This document shows positions 63,636-64,000 of a DNA stretch of 64,000 bases, piece after piece. Position 1 is the stretch's first letter. Each line of letters starts with the position of its first letter. A model generated the notes under the pieces. It searched no databases and had not been told where the DNA came from. It saw only the letters and a list, made by a program, of their open reading frames with translations. A program made the translations under genes and the position numbers. The DNA is from Monomorium pharaonis (lineage: Eukaryota; Arthropoda; Insecta; Hymenoptera; Formicidae): contig NC_050469.1 of the NCBI RefSeq assembly GCF_013373865.1, positions 31,253,046-31,317,045 on the forward strand. The letters run 5' to 3'.

Positions 63636-64000
63636 ATCACCTTCAAATGATCAAAACACAAATCAATTAATCAGTATGATAATTTTAAGAATAATTCCCG
63701 CATAAAAGCAGTTGATGCTCACCCGTGTGACCGAGGTCTCGAAGACCAACGAGTATCAGTTTAATTCCTCATTTCGATTCAATACTGGCCATTCGCAAGA
63801 TCGTGACCATTTCGTGACTTTCTGGAAAATCTCGTGAAAAACCGGCGTTAGTAATAGCATCGCGATCGATACCCAGCAACAGTCCTTCTGGTCAACGATA
63901 AATACTTCGCGAGGTTGGTTCATTCACGATGAATCACCTTCAAATGATCGAAACATGGATCAATTAATCAGTATGATAATTTTAAGAATAATTCGCGCAT
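63636..64000. repeat. 68-bp repeat spaced 297 bp, cut by window end
   Basis: The segment at 63636-63703 (ATCACCTTCAAATGATC to CCCGCAT) recurs at 63933-64000 with 5 differences in 68 positions. The second copy is cut off by the window end, so the true repeat may be longer. The start-to-start distance is 297 bp. The intervening sequence is of mixed composition, unlike the AT-rich DNA to its left, and includes the small palindrome GGTCTCGAAGACC at 63735-63747. This could be the first unit of a satellite or tandem array, or two copies of a dispersed repeat. Confidence 0.85.

Noticed and set aside
1..64000. CRISPR arrays, operons, phage or bacterial defence genes
   Set aside because: No regularly spaced direct repeats with unique spacers and no bacterial-type genes were found. 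The tRNA genes and base composition are those of an animal nuclear genome.
1..64000. Known insect microRNAs, spliceosomal snRNAs, rRNA, or TTAGG telomere repeats
   Set aside because: Reading for the mature or diagnostic sequences that I know well gave no match. An exhaustive covariance-model search could not be run here.

Overview
The window reads as nuclear DNA of an insect, most probably a hymenopteran and quite possibly an ant. That placement is an inference from three things: very frequent CpG dinucleotides over most of its length, many long di- and trinucleotide microsatellites, and two eukaryotic tRNA genes with internal A and B boxes. There is no sign of bacterial organisation: no operons, no ribosome binding sites and no continuous gene-length reading frames.

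From 1 to about 60,600 I cannot support any protein-coding gene. The longest open frames (about 130-230 codons) lie in CpG-rich or pyrimidine-rich stretches, where stop codons are rare by composition. Their translations are runs of Ser/Pro/Leu/Arg with no family I recognise. The sequence alternates between CpG-rich segments of roughly 0.3-1.5 kb and AT-rich segments of roughly 0.2-1.5 kb. It carries CT/GA, CA/TG, TA and tri- or tetranucleotide arrays, guanine-rich tracts, and a few short palindromes, including a perfect RFX-type X-box near 17,521. Two kinds of small inverted-repeat element stand out: a hairpin element at 4400-4546, and a family of MITE-like elements with two related copies in the same orientation at 52142-52317 and 52473-52697, plus a possible third remnant near 54,797. 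The most economical reading is an intergenic region or a very long intron.

From about 60,600 to 63,630 the base composition becomes uniformly AT-rich and CpG-poor. This part holds the only genes I can call: tRNA-Asn(GTT) at 61451-61524 and tRNA-Thr(AGT) at 62110-62183. Both are on the + strand and each is followed by RNA polymerase III T-run terminators. The tRNA-Thr trailer contains a perfect 9-bp stem-loop just before its T9 run, and the acceptor stem has a G4:G69 mismatch. A perfect 59-bp tandem duplication precedes the pair. The window ends inside a second copy of a 68-bp repeat spaced 297 bp from the first, which may be the edge of an array.

I found no convincing previously undescribed system. 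The observations most worth following are the paired MITE-like elements, the structured tRNA-Thr trailer, and the repeat at the right-hand edge.
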